The position numbers were made by a program, and so were the translations under genes. 33,294 bases of DNA from Giesbergeria sp. (GTDB lineage Bacteria > Pseudomonadota > Gammaproteobacteria > Burkholderiales > Burkholderiaceae_C): assembly GCA_017985015.1 (NCBI GenBank), contig JAGNYI010000007.1, positions 1 to 33,294 of the forward strand. The letters run 5' to 3'. This document shows, one piece after another, positions 6,759 through 16,864 of the stretch (its first letter is position 1; each line of letters starts with the position of its first letter). A model generated the notes under the pieces. The model did no database searches and was not told where the DNA came from. It was given only the letters and a program-made list of their open reading frames with translations.

Positions 6759-8996
6759 TCAGCTCTGCATGGTGGCCAGGGCCGCGTTGAGCGTTGCGCT
6801 CGGGCGCATGACGGCGTTCAGCTTGTCCAGATCAGGCTGGTAATAGCCGCCAATATCGACGGCCTTGCCTTGCACTGCTGCGAGTTCGGCCACGATGGCT
6901 TGCTCGCCTGCCGCCAGCTTGTCGGCCAGCGGGGCAAACTTGGCGGCCAGCGCGGCGTCGTCGGTTTGTGCCGCCAAGGCTTGTGCCCAGTACAAAGCGA
7001 GATAAAACTGGCTGCCCCGGTTGTCGAGCTGCCCTGTCTTGGGGGACGGATTCTTGTTGTTTTCCAGCAGCTTGCCCGTGGCTGCGTCCAGTGTCTGTGC
7101 CAGAACCTTGGCCTGTGTGTTGCCGGTCTTGAGTCCCAGATCTTCCAGCGAAACGGCCAGTGCCAAAAACTCACCCAGCGAATCCCAGCGCAGGTGGTTT
7201 TCTTCCACCAGCTGCAGCACATGCTTGGGCGCCGAGCCGCCAGCACCGGTTTCGTACATGCCGCCGCCCGCCATCAGAGGCACGATGGAGAGCATCTTGG
7301 CGCTGGTGCCCAGTTCCATGATGGGGAACAGGTCGGTCAGGTAGTCACGCAGGATGTTTCCGGTCACCGAGATAGTGTCCAGGCCGCGCGCCACCCGCTC
7401 CAGCGTGAAGCGCATGGCACGCACCTGGCTCATGATCTGGATGTCCAGGCCGGTGGTGTCGTGGTCTTTCAGGTAGGCCTGCACCTTCTTGATCAGCTCA
7501 TTTTCATGCGGGCGGTACGGGTCGAGCCAGAACACGGCCGGCATACCTGAGTTGCGGGCGCGGGTGACGGCCAGCTTGACCCAGTCGCGAATCGGTGCGT
7601 CCTTGACCTGGCACATGCGCCAGATATCGCCCTTTTCCACATTTTGCGAGAGCAGCACTTTGCCGGTGGCCAAATCGACGATGTTGGCCACGCCGTCCTC
7701 CTGGATTTCGAAGGTCTTGTCGTGCGAGCCATATTCCTCGGCCTGCTGCGCCATCAAGCCAACGTTGGGCACGGTGCCCATGGTGCGCGGGTCAAAGTTG
7801 CCGTGCCACTTGCAGAAGTTGATCATCTCCTGGTAGATGCGGGCAAACGTCGACTCGGGCATCACGGCCTTGACGTCTTTCAAGCGACCGTCTGCGCCCC
7901 ACATCTTGCCGCCATTGCGGATCATGGCCGGCATGGAAGCGTCCACGATGATGTCATTGGGCGAATGAAAGTTGGTGATGCCCTTGGCCGAGTCCACCAT
8001 GGCCAGCTCGGGGCGGCCTTCGTGGCAGGCGTGCAGGTCCTTGATGATCTCTTCGCGCATCGATTGCGGCAGCGTTTCCAGCTTTTCGTACAGGTTGGCC
8101 ATGCCGTTGTTGACGTTGACACCCAGTTCCTCGAACAGCTTGCCGTGCTTGGCAAAGGCGTCTTTGTAGAAAATCTTTACGCAGTGGCCAAACACGATGG
8201 GGTGCGAGACCTTCATCATCGTGGCCTTGACGTGAAGCGAGAACATCACGCCCGTTTTGTAGGCGTCTTGAATCTCGTTTTCGTAGAACTCGACCAGCGC
8301 TTTTTTGCTCATGAACATGCTGTCGATGACTTCGCCCGCCTTGAGCGACACCTTGGGCTTGAGCACAATGGTCTGACCGCTTTTGGTCGTGAGCTCCATC
8401 TTCACGTCGCAGGCGGCGTCCAGCGTCATCGATTTCTCGCCGGCATAGAAGTCGCCGTGGTGCATGTGCGAGACATGCGAGCGCGAAGCCTGGCTCCACT
8501 CGGCCATCGAATGCGGGTTTTTGCGCGCATATTCCTTGACGGCTCGGGGGGCACGGCGGTCTGAGTTGCCCTCGCGCAGCACCGGGTTCACAGCGCTGCC
8601 AATGCACTTGGCATAGCGCGCACGGGTGTCTTTCTCTTCGTCGCTCTTGGGGTCTTCCGGGAAATCGGGAATGGCATAGCCTTTGGCCTGCAATTCCTTG
8701 ATGCAGGCAATCAACTGGCCCACCGAAGCGCTGATGTTGGGCAGCTTGATGATGTTGGCATCGGCCCGCAAGGTCATCGCACCCAGTTCGGCCAGCGTGT
8801 CGGGGACTTTTTGGGCGTCGGTCAGCCGCTCGGGAAAAGAAGCCAGGACCCGGGCTGCAACCGAAATGTCGGTTTCATCCACCTGGATGCCAGCGGGCGC
8901 GGTAAAGCTGCGAACAATGGGCAGGAACGAAGCCGTCGCCAAGCGCGGCGCTTCGTCAGTCAAGGTATAGAGGATGGTGGGTTGTTGGGCGCTCAT
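6759..8996 (-). CDS. icd2: NADP-dependent isocitrate dehydrogenase, monomeric type
   Basis: 745 residues, the full length of the monomeric IDH family (Azotobacter vinelandii/Corynebacterium type), which is unrelated in overall sequence to dimeric Icd. It starts [21 protein letters not shown], as family members do. Characteristic segments are [15 protein letters not shown] (~80-94), the region [23 protein letters not shown] (phosphate-binding loop, ~143-165), THFDPRTMG-like [31 protein letters not shown], and the C-terminal [23 protein letters not shown]. It makes 2-oxoglutarate and NADPH in the cytosol. Both IDH forms occur in many gammaproteobacteria and Burkholderiales; here they are nearly adjacent. 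The start lacks a strong ribosome-binding site (ACTGAGAGAAG before ATG). Confidence 0.96.
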   Translation of the reverse strand: MSAQQPTILYTLTDEAPRLATASFLPIVRSFTAPAGIQVDETDISVAARVLASFPERLTDAQKVPDTLAELGAMTLRADANIIKLPNISASVGQLIACIKELQAKGYAIPDFPEDPKSDEEKDTRARYAKCIGSAVNPVLREGNSDRRAPRAVKEYARKNPHSMAEWSQASRSHVSHMHHGDFYAGEKSMTLDAACDVKMELTTKSGQTIVLKPKVSLKAGEVIDSMFMSKKALVEFYENEIQDAYKTGVMFSLHVKATMMKVSHPIVFGHCVKIFYKDAFAKHGKLFEELGVNVNNGMANLYEKLETLPQSMREEIIKDLHACHEGRPELAMVDSAKGITNFHSPNDIIVDASMPAMIRNGGKMWGADGRLKDVKAVMPESTFARIYQEMINFCKWHGNFDPRTMGTVPNVGLMAQQAEEYGSHDKTFEIQEDGVANIVDLATGKVLLSQNVEKGDIWRMCQVKDAPIRDWVKLAVTRARNSGMPAVFWLDPYRPHENELIKKVQAYLKDHDTTGLDIQIMSQVRAMRFTLERVARGLDTISVTGNILRDYLTDLFPIMELGTSAKMLSIVPLMAGGGMYETGAGGSAPKHVLQLVEENHLRWDSLGEFLALAVSLEDLGLKTGNTQAKVLAQTLDAATGKLLENNKNPSPKTGQLDNRGSQFYLALYWAQALAAQTDDAALAAKFAPLADKLAAGEQAIVAELAAVQGKAVDIGGYYQPDLDKLNAVMRPSATLNAALATMQS

Positions 8997-9163
8997 GTCT
9001 TCTCTCAGTAAAAAAACAGGGGTGGCGCAGCCAAGCCGCAGCCCGCTGCATGGGGTTCAGTCAGACAACACAGGTGGTTTGCTCGAGGCAAAAATCCGAT
9101 GTGGACGATTTTGCAATCGGATACCACGATACGAAATTTTACTCCAATGGCTCGGCTTTTTTG

Positions 9164-9181
9164 AAGTCTTCTATAAGACTT
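9164..9181. promoter_or_regulatory. Inverted repeat upstream of icd2, possible GntR-type operator
   Basis: AAGTCTT (9164-9170), a 4-nt spacer CTAT, and AAGACTT (9175-9181) form a perfect 7-bp dyad about 170 bp upstream of icd2. From memory it resembles the TCTTATATAAGAC-type sites of FadR-subfamily GntR regulators near TCA-cycle genes in betaproteobacteria. Regulator and target are inference. No equivalent was found upstream of icd. Confidence 0.4.
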
Positions 9182-9204
9182 AGCGATATGCATACGCTCG
9201 CGCG

Positions 9205-9248
9205 CATGCAAAAGGGCCCCGAGATCTCTCTCAGGGCCCTTTTGCATG
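9205..9248 (-). terminator. Strong hairpin terminator, probably of sodB
   Basis: Perfect 15-bp arms (9205-9219 and 9234-9248; CATGCAAAAGGGCCC and its complement) with a 14-nt loop. The A-run and T-run inside the stem make it usable in both directions. The only gene ending toward it is sodB on the minus strand, whose stop is now 211 bp away because a MITE-like element sits between. Confidence 0.7.
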
Positions 9249-9261
9249 GGGAGCAGCAGCG

Positions 9262-9430
9262 CTAGGGATCCTCTGCATAGCTCCCTGCAGCCCGTGGCAG
9301 CGCGGTCTCGGGCGCTCCGCTGCGTTGCTTTTCTAGCCAATAGCCCGGCTATTGGCTGCAAAAATCGCCTTGCGGCCCATCCCGATCCGCACTACCCCAG
9401 GCTCGCGAGGGCTATGCAGAGGATCCCTAG
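9262..9430. mobile_element. MITE-like element with 16-bp terminal inverted repeats and CTAG target duplication
   Basis: GGATCCTCTGCATAGC at 9266-9281 is repeated as its exact reverse complement at 9411-9426. Each end is flanked by CTAG (9262-9265 and 9427-9430), so the element is 161 bp plus a 4-bp target duplication. CTAG-type duplications are typical of IS5-group transposons, and the end sequence has the 'GG..CCTCTGCA' look of IS5-family ends. There is no coding capacity. Inside lies another perfect palindrome, AGCCAATAGCC (9335-9345) with GGCTATTGGCT (9347-9357). CTAG is itself palindromic, so the 20-bp dyad could also be read as longer inverted repeats without a duplication. Confidence 0.7.
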
Positions 9431-9458
9431 ATTGCAGGGCGCCGCAACGCCCGTCCGC

Positions 9459-10040
9459 TTAAGCGAAGTTGGCCTCGGCGAAGCTCCAGTTCACTAGGTG
9501 CTCCAGGTAGGCGTCAAGGAACTTGGGTCGGGCATTGCGGTAATCGATGTAGTAGGCGTGCTCCCAGACGTCGACGGTGAGCAAGGCCTTGTCGGTGCCG
9601 GTCAGCGGCGTGCCGGCGGCGCCGGTGTTGACGATGTCCACGCTGCCATCGGGTTTCTTGACGAGCCAGGTCCAACCCGAGCCGAAATTGCCGACCGCCG
9701 ACTTGGCAAAGGCTTCCTTGAACGCAGCATAGGAGCCGAACTTGGCGTCGATGGCCGCAGCCAGTGCGCCGGACGGAGCGCCACCGCCCTTGGGCTTCAT
9801 GCAGTTCCAGAAGAAACTGTGGTTCCAGATCTGTGCGGCGTTGTTGTAGATGCCGCCATTGGCGGTTTTCACAATCTGCTCCAGCGGCTTGTCGGCGTAT
9901 TCCGTGCCTTCCTGCAGCTTGTTCAGGTTGTCGACGTAGGCCTTGTGGTGCTTGCCGTGGTGGTATTCCAGGGTTTCCTGGCTGTAGTGCGGTGCCAGGG
10001 CGTCAATGGGGTACGGCAGGGGGGGAAGCGTGTGTTGCAT
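9459..10040 (-). CDS. sodB: Superoxide dismutase, iron type
   Basis: 193-residue cytosolic superoxide dismutase (2 O2- to O2 plus H2O2). Metal ligands are visible: a His in YHHGKHHKAYVDNLN (~26-40), a His in QIWNHSFFW (~69-77), and the Asp and His of DVWEHAYYIDYRN (~157-169), the family signature. Gln in AAQIWNHSFFW, in place of the Gly expected in Mn enzymes, favours the Fe type, as does the length. It starts MQHTLPPLPYPIDAL, standard for SodB; GGAG lies just upstream of the ATG at 10040. The gene appears monocistronic; its terminator seems to be at 9205-9248, beyond the inserted element. Confidence 0.96.
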   Translation of the reverse strand: MQHTLPPLPYPIDALAPHYSQETLEYHHGKHHKAYVDNLNKLQEGTEYADKPLEQIVKTANGGIYNNAAQIWNHSFFWNCMKPKGGGAPSGALAAAIDAKFGSYAAFKEAFAKSAVGNFGSGWTWLVKKPDGSVDIVNTGAAGTPLTGTDKALLTVDVWEHAYYIDYRNARPKFLDAYLEHLVNWSFAEANFA

Positions 10041-10190
10041 GGGGCTCTCCTGTTTTGAGTGGGTTTCAATGCGTCGGTCGACGCGCGTGTCCGGCGCGCC
10101 GAAGTCACCGGCTATTCTAGGAAGATCGCGCCCAATGTGCCGGCAGGCGCCGGGATGTCCCTGCCCGTAGGCGCAGATGCCGGGTTTGTC

Positions 10191-11501
10191 CTACAGCAGG
10201 CGGGGCGGCACCACGGTGAGTTCGATTTCACCGTCCGCCAGGCGCGCCCGCAAGGCGGTGGCCGGCGGGGCCTGGCGCACGCTTCGCACCAGTTCGCCTG
10301 CGGGCGTTTGGAGCAAGGCGTAGCCGCGTTGCAGTACCAGCGCGGGGTCCAGCAACTGCAGGCGCAGCGCAGCGGTTTCCATGCGCTGGCGCTGCGCCGC
10401 CAGCGCTACCTTCATTTTTCGGGCGAAATCGGCCTCCAGCGCTTTGTGCACAAGCGCCTGCCGCTCACTATTCAATAGCAGCGCCTGCCGCAGGCGCTGC
10501 GCCAGACCGGCCAGGGCCAGTTGCTCGCGCTGCGCCAGCAGCGAGGGGCGCCCCAGCCGGGCGCCCGCCTGGTCCAGGCGCAGATGGCGTTGATCGAGCT
10601 GGCGCTGCACGCCCTCGGCCAGGCGCTGCTCCAGCAAATGCAGCGCTGCGAGCCAGGTTTCGCGCGGGGCCGACACCAGTTCGGCCGCCGCCGTGGGCGT
10701 GGCCGCGCGCAGATCGGCGCAGAAGTCGGCAATGCTGAAATCGGTTTCGTGGCCTACGCCACAGATGAGCGGCACCGGGCTTTGCACCACCGTGCGCGCC
10801 AGGGTTTCGTCGTTGAAGGCCCAGAGATCTTCCAGCGAGCCGCCGCCGCGCACCAGCACGATGACATCGATGGGAGGCACGCCTTTGGCCGGGGGCGCCT
10901 TGGCCAGGGTGTAGAGCTGCTCAAGCGCACGCACCAGCGCGCCCGGGGCCTGTGCGCCCTGCACGGGCGCGGGCACCAGCAGCACCGGAATGTGGGGTAC
11001 GCGCCGCCGCAAGGCCGTGACCACGTCGTGCAAGGCGGCGGCGCCGGGCGAGGTGACCAGGCCGATACCGCGCGGCGCGATGGGCAGCGCCCGCTTGCGC
11101 GCTGCGTCAAACAGGCCTTGCGCCTCCAGGCGCTCCTTGAGCCGCAAAAACTGCTCGAACAAGGCACCCTGGCCGGCGCGCTGCAGATGCTCCACCACCA
11201 ACTGCAGATCGCCGCGCTGCTCGTAGACGCCCAGGCGCCCGCGCAACTCGACGCTGTCGCCGTCGCGTGGGCTGAAGTCAAGCAGGCTGGCGGCGCGGCG
11301 GAACATGGCGCAGCGGATCTGGCCGCCTGCATCCTTGATAGAAAAATAGCAGTGGCCGCTGGACGCGCGCGAGAACCCGGATATTTCGCCGCGCACCGCC
11401 ACCGGGTTGAAGCGCGCCGCCAGCGCGTCGCCCACGGCGTGGCACAAGGCACCCACATCCCAGATGCGCTCTGCCCCGGCGCCAGGCGTTCTCTCAAACA
11501 T
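10191..11501 (-). CDS. xseA: Exodeoxyribonuclease VII large subunit
   Basis: 436 residues. The N-terminal OB-fold (residues ~12-110) contains VRGEISGFSRASSGHCYFSIKDAGGQIRCAMF. The catalytic part holds GIGLVTSPGAAALHDVVTAL (~145-165), DVIVLVRGGGSLEDLWAFND and the hallmark GVGHETDFSIADFCADLRAATPTAAAEL. A long coiled-coil stretch (~285-395) follows, and the short C-terminal segment includes LVLQRGYALL. With XseB (not in this window) it degrades single-stranded DNA to oligonucleotides in mismatch repair and recombination. The gene is transcribed away from exbB across a 352-bp intergenic region. Confidence 0.95.
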   Translation of the reverse strand: MFERTPGAGAERIWDVGALCHAVGDALAARFNPVAVRGEISGFSRASSGHCYFSIKDAGGQIRCAMFRRAASLLDFSPRDGDSVELRGRLGVYEQRGDLQLVVEHLQRAGQGALFEQFLRLKERLEAQGLFDAARKRALPIAPRGIGLVTSPGAAALHDVVTALRRRVPHIPVLLVPAPVQGAQAPGALVRALEQLYTLAKAPPAKGVPPIDVIVLVRGGGSLEDLWAFNDETLARTVVQSPVPLICGVGHETDFSIADFCADLRAATPTAAAELVSAPRETWLAALHLLEQRLAEGVQRQLDQRHLRLDQAGARLGRPSLLAQREQLALAGLAQRLRQALLLNSERQALVHKALEADFARKMKVALAAQRQRMETAALRLQLLDPALVLQRGYALLQTPAGELVRSVRQAPPATALRARLADGEIELTVVPPRLL

Positions 11502-11853
11502 GAGCGCGAAACCGAGTGTGGATGCGGTATTCGCCGACTTGCTGCGCTGCAGTACTCCACAGCGAACGGCGAGCGGGAGCCAGGTAACAAATTTTTGCCA
11601 AAAACCCGGGAACGCCGCAGAAGTACATGCAAGCCATTGATTTCATTCGATTTTTATCTGCCCAAAAAATCATCAATGTGTTGCATTGACCTTGTGGTGC
11701 CGTTTTGCGGACCATGGAGGCGGGCTTATCCACAAAGTTATCCACAACTTCTGTGGGTGAACAAGCGGGGTTTGCTTGGGCAGCTAAACGGCCCGGACCG
11801 GCAAAAAAGCTGGTCCATAATGCCCGCTTGCCCAAACCCGTGCGGAGAGAGAA
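11502..11853. other. Divergent intergenic region between xseA and exbB
   Basis: 352 bp with no convincing gene. It contains A+T-rich tracts around 11588-11690 (runs of T and A), the DnaA-box pair at 11726-11746 and, close to exbB, CATAAT (11814-11819) as a possible -10 element. Promoters for both divergent genes must lie here. Confidence 0.6.
11726..11760 (+). promoter_or_regulatory. Tandem perfect DnaA boxes
   Basis: TTATCCACA occurs at 11726-11734 and again at 11738-11746 in the same orientation, 12 bp apart. Both match the DnaA-box consensus TTATNCACA exactly. An opposite-strand relative (TGTGGGTGA, 11752-11760; two mismatches) follows, and the CCACA/TGTGG pair can fold as a small hairpin. 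No replication-initiation gene is nearby. Confidence 0.7.
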
Positions 11854-12480
11854 TTGCTGTCCATCATACAAGCCGCAGGCTGGCCCATCTGGCCCCTGGT
11901 TGCCTGCTCGGTGCTGGCATTGGCGCTCGTCATCGAGCGTTTCATCGCCCTCAAGACGGCGCGCATTGCCCCACCCAAATTGCTGGACGAGGCCATCTCG
12001 GTGTCGTCCGTCACCCTCCCCGGCCCCGACGTGGTGGCGCAATTGGCGCAGAACTCCGCGCAGGGCGAGGTGCTGGCGGCGGGCCTTCGGGCGCTCAACA
12101 ACAATCCGCGCTGCAGCGAGGCAGACCTGCGCGCCGCGATGGAGGGCATGGGGCGGCGCGTGGCGCACCGGCTGGAAAAGTCGCTCAGCGCCCTGGCCAC
12201 CATCGCTTCTGCGGCGCCGCTCCTGGGCCTGCTGGGCACCGTGATCGGCATGATCGAGATTTTTGGCTCGCAGGGCTCAGGCGCCGTGGGAACGGGCAAT
12301 CCGGGGCAGTTGGCGCACGGCATTTCGGTGGCCTTGTACAACACGGCGTTTGGCCTGATTGTCGCGATTCCCTCGCTGATTTTCTGGCGCTACTTCCGCG
12401 CCCGGGTGGACGCTTACTTGCTTACCCTGGAACTCTCGGCCGAGCAGTTCGTGCGCCACCTGCTGCGGATGCAGAAGTAA
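11854..12480 (+). CDS. exbB: ExbB/TolQ-family proton-channel protein
   Basis: 208 residues of the MotA/TolQ/ExbB family. Start is TTG at 11854, preceded by GGAGAGAG; no ATG or GTG fits this N-terminus (MLSIIQAAGWPIWPLV). Three membrane segments are visible: ~11-29, ~114-136 (LATIASAAPLLGLLGTVIGM, the family signature) and ~158-178. With ExbD it forms the inner-membrane proton channel that energises TonB (or a Tol-like partner). exbD follows 43 bp downstream and they form one unit, but no tonB is present, so the driven partner lies elsewhere. TolQ is the alternative name; the simple ExbB-ExbD pair next to lpxK is a common Burkholderiales layout. Confidence 0.9.
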   Translation: MLSIIQAAGWPIWPLVACSVLALALVIERFIALKTARIAPPKLLDEAISVSSVTLPGPDVVAQLAQNSAQGEVLAAGLRALNNNPRCSEADLRAAMEGMGRRVAHRLEKSLSALATIASAAPLLGLLGTVIGMIEIFGSQGSGAVGTGNPGQLAHGISVALYNTAFGLIVAIPSLIFWRYFRARVDAYLLTLELSAEQFVRHLLRMQK

Positions 12481-12523
12481 AAGCGGACCCGTTGGAACGG
12501 CGACTTAGAAAGAGGCAGCGCCC

Positions 12524-12958
12524 ATGAATTTTCGCTCGCGCGATCGGGAGGAGCCCGAGATCAACCTGATTCCGTTCATCGACGTGCTGCTGGTGATCCT
12601 CATCTTTCTGATGCTGACCACCACCTACAGCAAGTTCACGCAGTTGCAGTTGACGCTTCCAGTGGCCGATGCCGAACAGATGCGCGACCGGCCCAAGGAG
12701 GTGATCGTCTCCGTCGCAGCCGACGGCCGTTACGCGGTCAATAAGGCGGCTCTGGACGGGCGCAGCGTGGAAGTGGTGGCTGCCGCGCTGCGCACGGCCG
12801 CCAGCGCCGGGCCCGAGAGCATCGTCATCATCAGCGCCGACGCCACGGCCCCGCACCAGTCCGTCATCACGGTCATGGAAGCGGCGCGCCGCGCCGGCCT
12901 CACGCAGATTACCTTCGCCACGCAGTCGGCAGCCAGCGCCGGCGCGGCGCCGCGCTGA
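12524..12958 (+). CDS. exbD: ExbD/TolR-family proton-channel protein
   Basis: 144 residues with one N-terminal membrane segment (~17-36) that carries the essential membrane aspartate Asp20 in [18 protein letters not shown] periplasmic domain follows (residues ~40-135) with [14 protein letters not shown] and [34 protein letters not shown], the usual ExbD/TolR fold. GAAAGAGG lies ahead of the ATG. It works with the upstream ExbB to turn proton motive force into movement of a TonB-type protein. lpxK starts 7 bp after its stop, so the envelope genes are linked in one transcript. Confidence 0.93.
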   Translation: MNFRSRDREEPEINLIPFIDVLLVILIFLMLTTTYSKFTQLQLTLPVADAEQMRDRPKEVIVSVAADGRYAVNKAALDGRSVEVVAAALRTAASAGPESIVIISADATAPHQSVITVMEAARRAGLTQITFATQSAASAGAAPR

Positions 12959-12965
12959 GCCTTTC

Positions 12966-13985
12966 ATGCCACAGCCGGCCGACCAGGCGTGGCCGCAAAG
13001 CAGTTGGCATGGACGCGGTGCGGCGGCGCGGCTGTTGTGGCCCTTGTCGATCTTCTACGGCGCCCTGGTGCGGCTGCGCCAGCGCCTCTTTCGCAGCGGC
13101 TGGCTGCACAGCACCCGGTTTCCCGTGCCAGTGATCGTGGTGGGCAACGTGGTGGCCGGCGGCGCTGGCAAGACGCCCGTGGTGATGGCGGTGGTGCAGC
13201 ACCTGCAGGCACGGGGCCGGCGGCCTGGCGTGGTCTCGCGCGGCTACGGCCGCAGCAGCCAGGGCACACACTTTGTCCAGCCCGACAGCGCCGCCCAGGC
13301 GGTGGGCGACGAGCCCGCGCTGATCGCCCGCCGCTGCCGCGCGCCCGTGGTGGTGTCCGAGCGGCGCAGTGACGCCGCCCAGGCGCTTTTGGCGCAGCAC
13401 CCCGACACCGATGTCATCGTCTGCGACGACGGCCTGCAGCACCTGGCGCTGGCGCGCGACCTGGAAATTTGCGTCTTTGGCGCGCAGGGCGTGGGCAATG
13501 GCTGGCTGCTGCCTGCCGGTCCGCTGCGCGAGCCATGGCCCCGGCCGGTGGATTGGGTGCTGTACGCGGGCTCGCCCCCGCCGGACTGCGCGGCTGCGTG
13601 CTTTGAGATCGTGCGCCGCCTTGCCAATACCGCCCACACTGCGGACGGCCGCACGGTGGCACTGTCGGATCTGGCCAAAGTCCCCTTGATGGCGGTTGCC
13701 GGCGTCGCCCAGCCGGAAGATTTTTTTGCCATGCTGAGGCACGGCGGGCTCCTGCTTTCGCAGACGCTGGCTTTGCCAGATCACTTTGATTTTGATAGCT
13801 GGGAACCTAATATGGATAAGCGCCAGAGGCTTATTTGTACTGAAAAAGACGCCGTCAAACTGTGGCCACGCTTCCCTGACGCCCTGGCAGTTCCCCTGGA
13901 GGTGGTCATTGATCCCGCATTTTTTGCTGCGCTCGATGCCCGTCTCGCCCAGGTCGGGCGCGCCTCGCTATCATCGCCCTCCTGA
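12966..13985 (+). CDS. lpxK: Tetraacyldisaccharide 4'-kinase LpxK
   Basis: 339-residue inner-membrane-associated kinase that adds the 4'-phosphate to lipid A precursor. The P-loop-like motif [12 protein letters not shown] is at 60-71, preceded by an N-terminal hydrophobic helix (~22-36). VSRGYGR (~87), [11 protein letters not shown] (~112), [16 protein letters not shown] (~155) and LPAGPLREP (~180) are family blocks. CTEKDAVKL near residue 295 is the conserved end block. The segment just before it (residues ~276-291, [15 protein letters not shown]) is encoded by a copy of the dispersed ~45-bp repeat found elsewhere in the window. Trm112-like and kdsB genes follow closely, in keeping with LPS synthesis. 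Confidence 0.95.
   Translation: MPQPADQAWPQSSWHGRGAAARLLWPLSIFYGALVRLRQRLFRSGWLHSTRFPVPVIVVGNVVAGGAGKTPVVMAVVQHLQARGRRPGVVSRGYGRSSQGTHFVQPDSAAQAVGDEPALIARRCRAPVVVSERRSDAAQALLAQHPDTDVIVCDDGLQHLALARDLEICVFGAQGVGNGWLLPAGPLREPWPRPVDWVLYAGSPPPDCAAACFEIVRRLANTAHTADGRTVALSDLAKVPLMAVAGVAQPEDFFAMLRHGGLLLSQTLALPDHFDFDSWEPNMDKRQRLICTEKDAVKLWPRFPDALAVPLEVVIDPAFFAALDARLAQVGRASLSSPS
13791..13837 (-). repeat. Dispersed ~45-bp repeat, copy 1, inside lpxK
   Basis: Read on the minus strand this segment gives CAAATAAGCCTCTGGCGCTT, then ATCC, a variable middle, and CAGCTATCAAA. It aligns with the copies at 18291, 28334, 30544 and 32271 on their plus strands. It is in frame within lpxK. Confidence 0.65.
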
Positions 13986-14013
13986 TTGCCAACGCGCTTT
14001 GCCGCCTGCTGCC

Positions 14014-14192
14014 ATGGACCCCCGATTGCTCGAACTGCTCGTCTGCCCCGTCACCAAAGGCCCACTCACCTACGACCGCGAGCGCCAGGAACTCGTCTCG
14101 CGCAGCGCCCGGCTGGCGTACCCGGTGCGCGATGGGATCCCTGTGATGCTGGAAGTGGAAGCGCGCACGCTGAGCGACGAGGAACTCGAACA

Positions 14193-14196
<4 letters not shown>
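14014..14196 (+). CDS. Trm112-family (UPF0434) small protein
   Basis: 60 residues of the Trm112/YcaR family: [18 protein letters not shown] at the N-terminus, then [21 protein letters not shown], the consensus ending. Only the first of the two zinc-type CxxC positions is kept as a single Cys (LVCPVTKG), which is common in bacterial members that no longer bind zinc. It sits between lpxK and kdsB as in many proteobacteria; bacterial members are small, and their partners are not settled. The stop TGA overlaps the GTG start proposed for kdsB (GTGA), which suggests translational coupling. Confidence 0.92.
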
Positions 14197-15826
<1,630 letters not shown>

Positions 15827-15860
15827 ACGCACACCCGGCCGACACCCGGATCCGCCATAG

Positions 15861-15881
15861 CGCCCCGCAAGGGGCGTTTTT
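15861..15881 (+). terminator. Rho-independent terminator of adk
   Basis: CGCCCC (15861-15866), loop GCAA, GGGGCG (15871-15876), then TTTTT. It ends at the stop codon of the convergent asparaginase gene. Confidence 0.85.
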
Positions 15882-16861
15882 CATGGAGCTGGTGCTGACC
15901 GCATCAGCTCCAGCATCAGTGAGATGCGTGCCTTGACCGGCGAGAGGCCATCGGCCAAAGGCAGCCCGTGGGCGGGCCTGCCGATCACCACACCCAGCGG
16001 GCAACGCGTGCCCACGCGCACCGCCACGCCAGCGTCTTGAGCGCGCAGCAAGGCCGCTTCCAGCGCGTGGTGCAGGGTTCCATTGCCGGTACCCGCCGCC
16101 ACGATGCCCTGAACGCCTGCAGAGACCAGCGCATCCACCTGCCCGCCGCGTGCGCTTGCGTGGCTGAGCACAATTTCCACCCACGGCCATGCGCCCTGCT
16201 CGACAGGCAGCGCCTGGGGAAGAGCCTGGGAAAGTGCGGCGCTGACAGACCGCGCCTGCGGCCATGGGTGGACCTGCCGCAGCCCGCCCTCTTCCATCCA
16301 ACCGATCGGGCCTGCGTCGCCCGAGCCGAACGCATCCACACGGTAGGACGACATCTTCTGCACATGGCGCGGCGCGTGGACAGCCCCGGCACAGACCACG
16401 CTCACGCCCAGAGCCCGCGCATCGGACGCCAAAGCGACAGCATCCAGCAGGTTTTGCGGTCCGTCTGGGGAAGCGGCAGTAGCCGGCCGCATCGCGCAGG
16501 TCAACACCACGGGCTTGTCGGCCGGCAAGGTTTCAGCCAGCAGCCAGGCGGATTCTTCCAGCGTATCCGTGCCATGGGCAATGACAATGCCGCGCACAGC
16601 GTCATCCTGCAAATGGGCCAGGCAGCGTGCATGCAGGCGAGACCACAAGGCCACATCGGCGTCCTTGCTGTCGATTTGCGCGATCTGCTCGGTCACCAGC
16701 GCAAGCGGTGGTTGCGCCTGCCCGGCCGGCAAGGCGTCCAGCAAGGACTGCACCGTGCGCTCACCCGCCCGGTAGCCCACGTTGTCGCCGGCACGTTCGG
16801 AACTGCCTGCAATGGTGCCGCCGGTTCCCAAAACCACAATTTTTGTGCCAATCACTTGCAT
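15881..16861 (-). CDS. L-asparaginase, cytosolic
   Basis: 326 residues of the asparaginase/glutaminase family, which hydrolyses asparagine to aspartate and ammonia. The first signature with the nucleophilic threonine is VLGTGGTIAGS (~9-19); the second, with the Thr-Asp pair, is IVIAHGTDTLEESAWLL (~92-108). VDAFGSGDAGPIGW and GIVAAGTGNGTLH are further family blocks. No signal peptide precedes the domain, so the enzyme is cytosolic although the sequence is closer to type II. Its start is 70 bp from the divergent lexA gene and both SOS boxes lie in that gap, so LexA may also affect it (inference). The frame starts at ATG 16861. Confidence 0.92.
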   Translation of the reverse strand: MQVIGTKIVVLGTGGTIAGSSERAGDNVGYRAGERTVQSLLDALPAGQAQPPLALVTEQIAQIDSKDADVALWSRLHARCLAHLQDDAVRGIVIAHGTDTLEESAWLLAETLPADKPVVLTCAMRPATAASPDGPQNLLDAVALASDARALGVSVVCAGAVHAPRHVQKMSSYRVDAFGSGDAGPIGWMEEGGLRQVHPWPQARSVSAALSQALPQALPVEQGAWPWVEIVLSHASARGGQVDALVSAGVQGIVAAGTGNGTLHHALEAALLRAQDAGVAVRVGTRCPLGVVIGRPAHGLPLADGLSPVKARISLMLELMRSAPAP

Positions 16862-16864
16862 CCC

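Noticed and set aside
9266-9426. Partial insertion sequence with a decayed transposase
   Set aside because: The 161 bp between the terminal repeats contain no transposase-like reading frame, so a non-autonomous element fits better.
11502-11853. Chromosomal replication origin
   Set aside because: Two DnaA boxes and A+T tracts are suggestive, but there is no dnaA/dnaN/rpmH context and too few boxes for oriC.
10521-12527. A 668-codon plus-strand frame across xseA and exbB
   Set aside because: It covers the antisense of xseA and an out-of-frame reading of exbB; both true genes are unmistakable.
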